Assembly: GCA_013205605.1 (NCBI GenBank)
Contig: JABMMK010000325.1
Coordinates: forward strand, 1 to 8,593
DNA from: Cytophagales bacterium
GTDB taxonomy: Bacteria > Bacteroidota > Bacteroidia > Cytophagales > Spirosomataceae
Length of the DNA stretch: 8,593 nt
Reading direction: 5' to 3'
The position numbers were made by a program, and so were the translations under genes. Positions 7,992-8,593 of this stretch are shown here, one piece after another. The first letter of the stretch is position 1. Each line of letters starts with the position of its first letter. The notes beneath the pieces were generated by a model. It ran no database searches, was not told where the DNA came from, and saw nothing but the letters and a program-made list of their open reading frames with translations.

Positions 7992-8041
7992 ATTAATTTT
8001 GATAAATTTAATTACTATTATACTTAATTCTAAACATATAA

Positions 8042-8299
8042 ATTGGTCGGTTCGCTGTTTGCAATGAACCCGGTGTCCCTAAACGTACTTGAACTGATTT
8101 TATCTCGCATTACAAGGTGACAAAAAATGCCATTCATGTGGATCTCCCGGCCAACTCGCCCATCCGGAGTACTTATGATGCTTTTGCAAACCCAACCTTC
8201 TAATTAATCAATAGAAAAGCTGAAGTGGTCGTCAAAAAAACAAGCCCATTGACCCTCAGGAAATACTTTGCCAGTTTACAGAAAAACCCAAAGCCTTAA
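8042..8299 (+). pseudogene. Possible decayed coding remnant, unidentified
   Basis: One plus-strand frame reads as protein-like sequence interrupted by stops at 8090-8092 and 8201-8203 and ending at 8297-8299. The pieces read IGRFAVCNEPGVPKRT, then HYKVTKNAIHVDLPANSP followed by IRSTYDAFANPTF, then NRKAEVVVKKTSPL through KYFASLQKNPKP. The composition looks like a real protein and the three pieces share a frame, as expected for a gene broken by point mutations. However, the open pieces are at most about 36 codons, which is within chance. I do not recognise the family. Confidence 0.2.
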
Positions 8300-8329
8300 A
8301 TACCTGATTTGACGGATTTCAACCTGATT

Positions 8330-8593
8330 TTATAAAACCTTTTTTGACTCCTCAATCAAAAGATCCAAATCCGCTTTCATCGCATCGGTCAATTCGCCCA
8401 CATCGCGGCGCGTATATAGGTCGATGTCAAATCCCATTTTTTGCAATACATATTTCGCGGCTGTCGGATAAGACGTGTGCATCACATCCATGTTGTCTGC
8501 AAAAAATGCTTGGACTTTAGCGACTTGCGCTGACCTCCCCGCATCGTTGAAATGCGTGCAAAGCCACACAATTAATTCCGGAAATAAATTTCC
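8330..8593 (-). CDS. Dihydrodipicolinate synthase/N-acetylneuraminate lyase family protein, C-terminal part
   Basis: The frame is open to the window edge, so only the last 87 residues are present and the start lies outside. The visible part begins GNLFPELIVWLCTHF, matching the family segment after the (beta/alpha)8-barrel's final strands (compare N-x-x-PEL). It continues with a helix-rich region including SYPTAAKYVLQKMGFDIDLYTRR, which corresponds to the C-terminal Pro-x-x-x-K-x-x-L-x-x-x-G pattern of the class I aldolase family. These enzymes form a Schiff base on a lysine and act in lysine synthesis, sialic acid breakdown or related sugar-acid pathways. The active-site lysine is outside the window, so the reaction cannot be assigned. 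The divergent C-terminus argues against a housekeeping DapA (inference). Confidence 0.75.
   Translation of the reverse strand, partial: GNLFPELIVWLCTHFNDAGRSAQVAKVQAFFADNMDVMHTSYPTAAKYVLQKMGFDIDLYTRRDVGELTDAMKADLDLLIEESKKVL

Larger units (their letters stand above)
7966..8329. other. 364-bp intergenic region between hipB and the DapA-family gene
   Basis: The first 75 bp are almost pure A/T and hold the presumed hipBA promoter. The remainder has a base composition more like coding DNA and may contain a decayed gene fragment (see 8042-8299). Near the right end the motif acctgattt occurs twice (8302-8310 and 8322-8330), with a further ggattt between them. I see no tRNA, no long hairpin and no convincing terminator for the DapA-family gene. 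Confidence 0.6.

Overview
The window reads as chromosomal DNA from a member of the Bacteroidota, most likely the Cytophagales. The reasons are the AT-rich coding sequence, two large TonB-dependent outer-membrane receptors (one with the carboxypeptidase-regulatory-like N-terminal domain typical of this phylum), the absence of clear Shine-Dalgarno sites, and a TAnnTTTG-type -7 box in front of hipB. Genus cannot be fixed from the sequence alone.

Left part (1-3643, + strand): the 3' two thirds of a YVTN beta-propeller/phosphoesterase gene runs in from outside the window. It overlaps by 11 bp the start of a TonB-dependent receptor of the HmuR/CirA-like type. The arrangement suggests an enzyme plus outer-membrane importer pair in one operon; the substrate is not shown by the sequence. 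A long hairpin repeat occurs twice in direct orientation. One copy lies in the first codons of the receptor gene, 28 bp after the phosphoesterase stop. The other begins 3 bp after the receptor stop. The two copies are exactly 2070 bp apart and bracket the receptor gene.

Middle (3644-6313, + strand): a leader of about 210 bp that includes the second hairpin, then an 818-aa TonB-dependent receptor with a carboxypeptidase-regulatory-like domain and no SusD partner visible.

Right part (6314-8593, - strand): a hipBA-type toxin-antitoxin operon (HipB-like repressor, then HipA-like kinase) convergent with the second receptor, with a probable terminator between them. Beyond it lies a 364-bp non-coding stretch that may hold a decayed coding remnant. 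The window ends inside the C-terminal part of a dihydrodipicolinate synthase/N-acetylneuraminate lyase family gene whose start lies outside.

Most unusual feature: the pair of near-identical 52-bp hairpins with a conserved tail, one of which is translated in frame as part of the signal-peptide region of the receptor.
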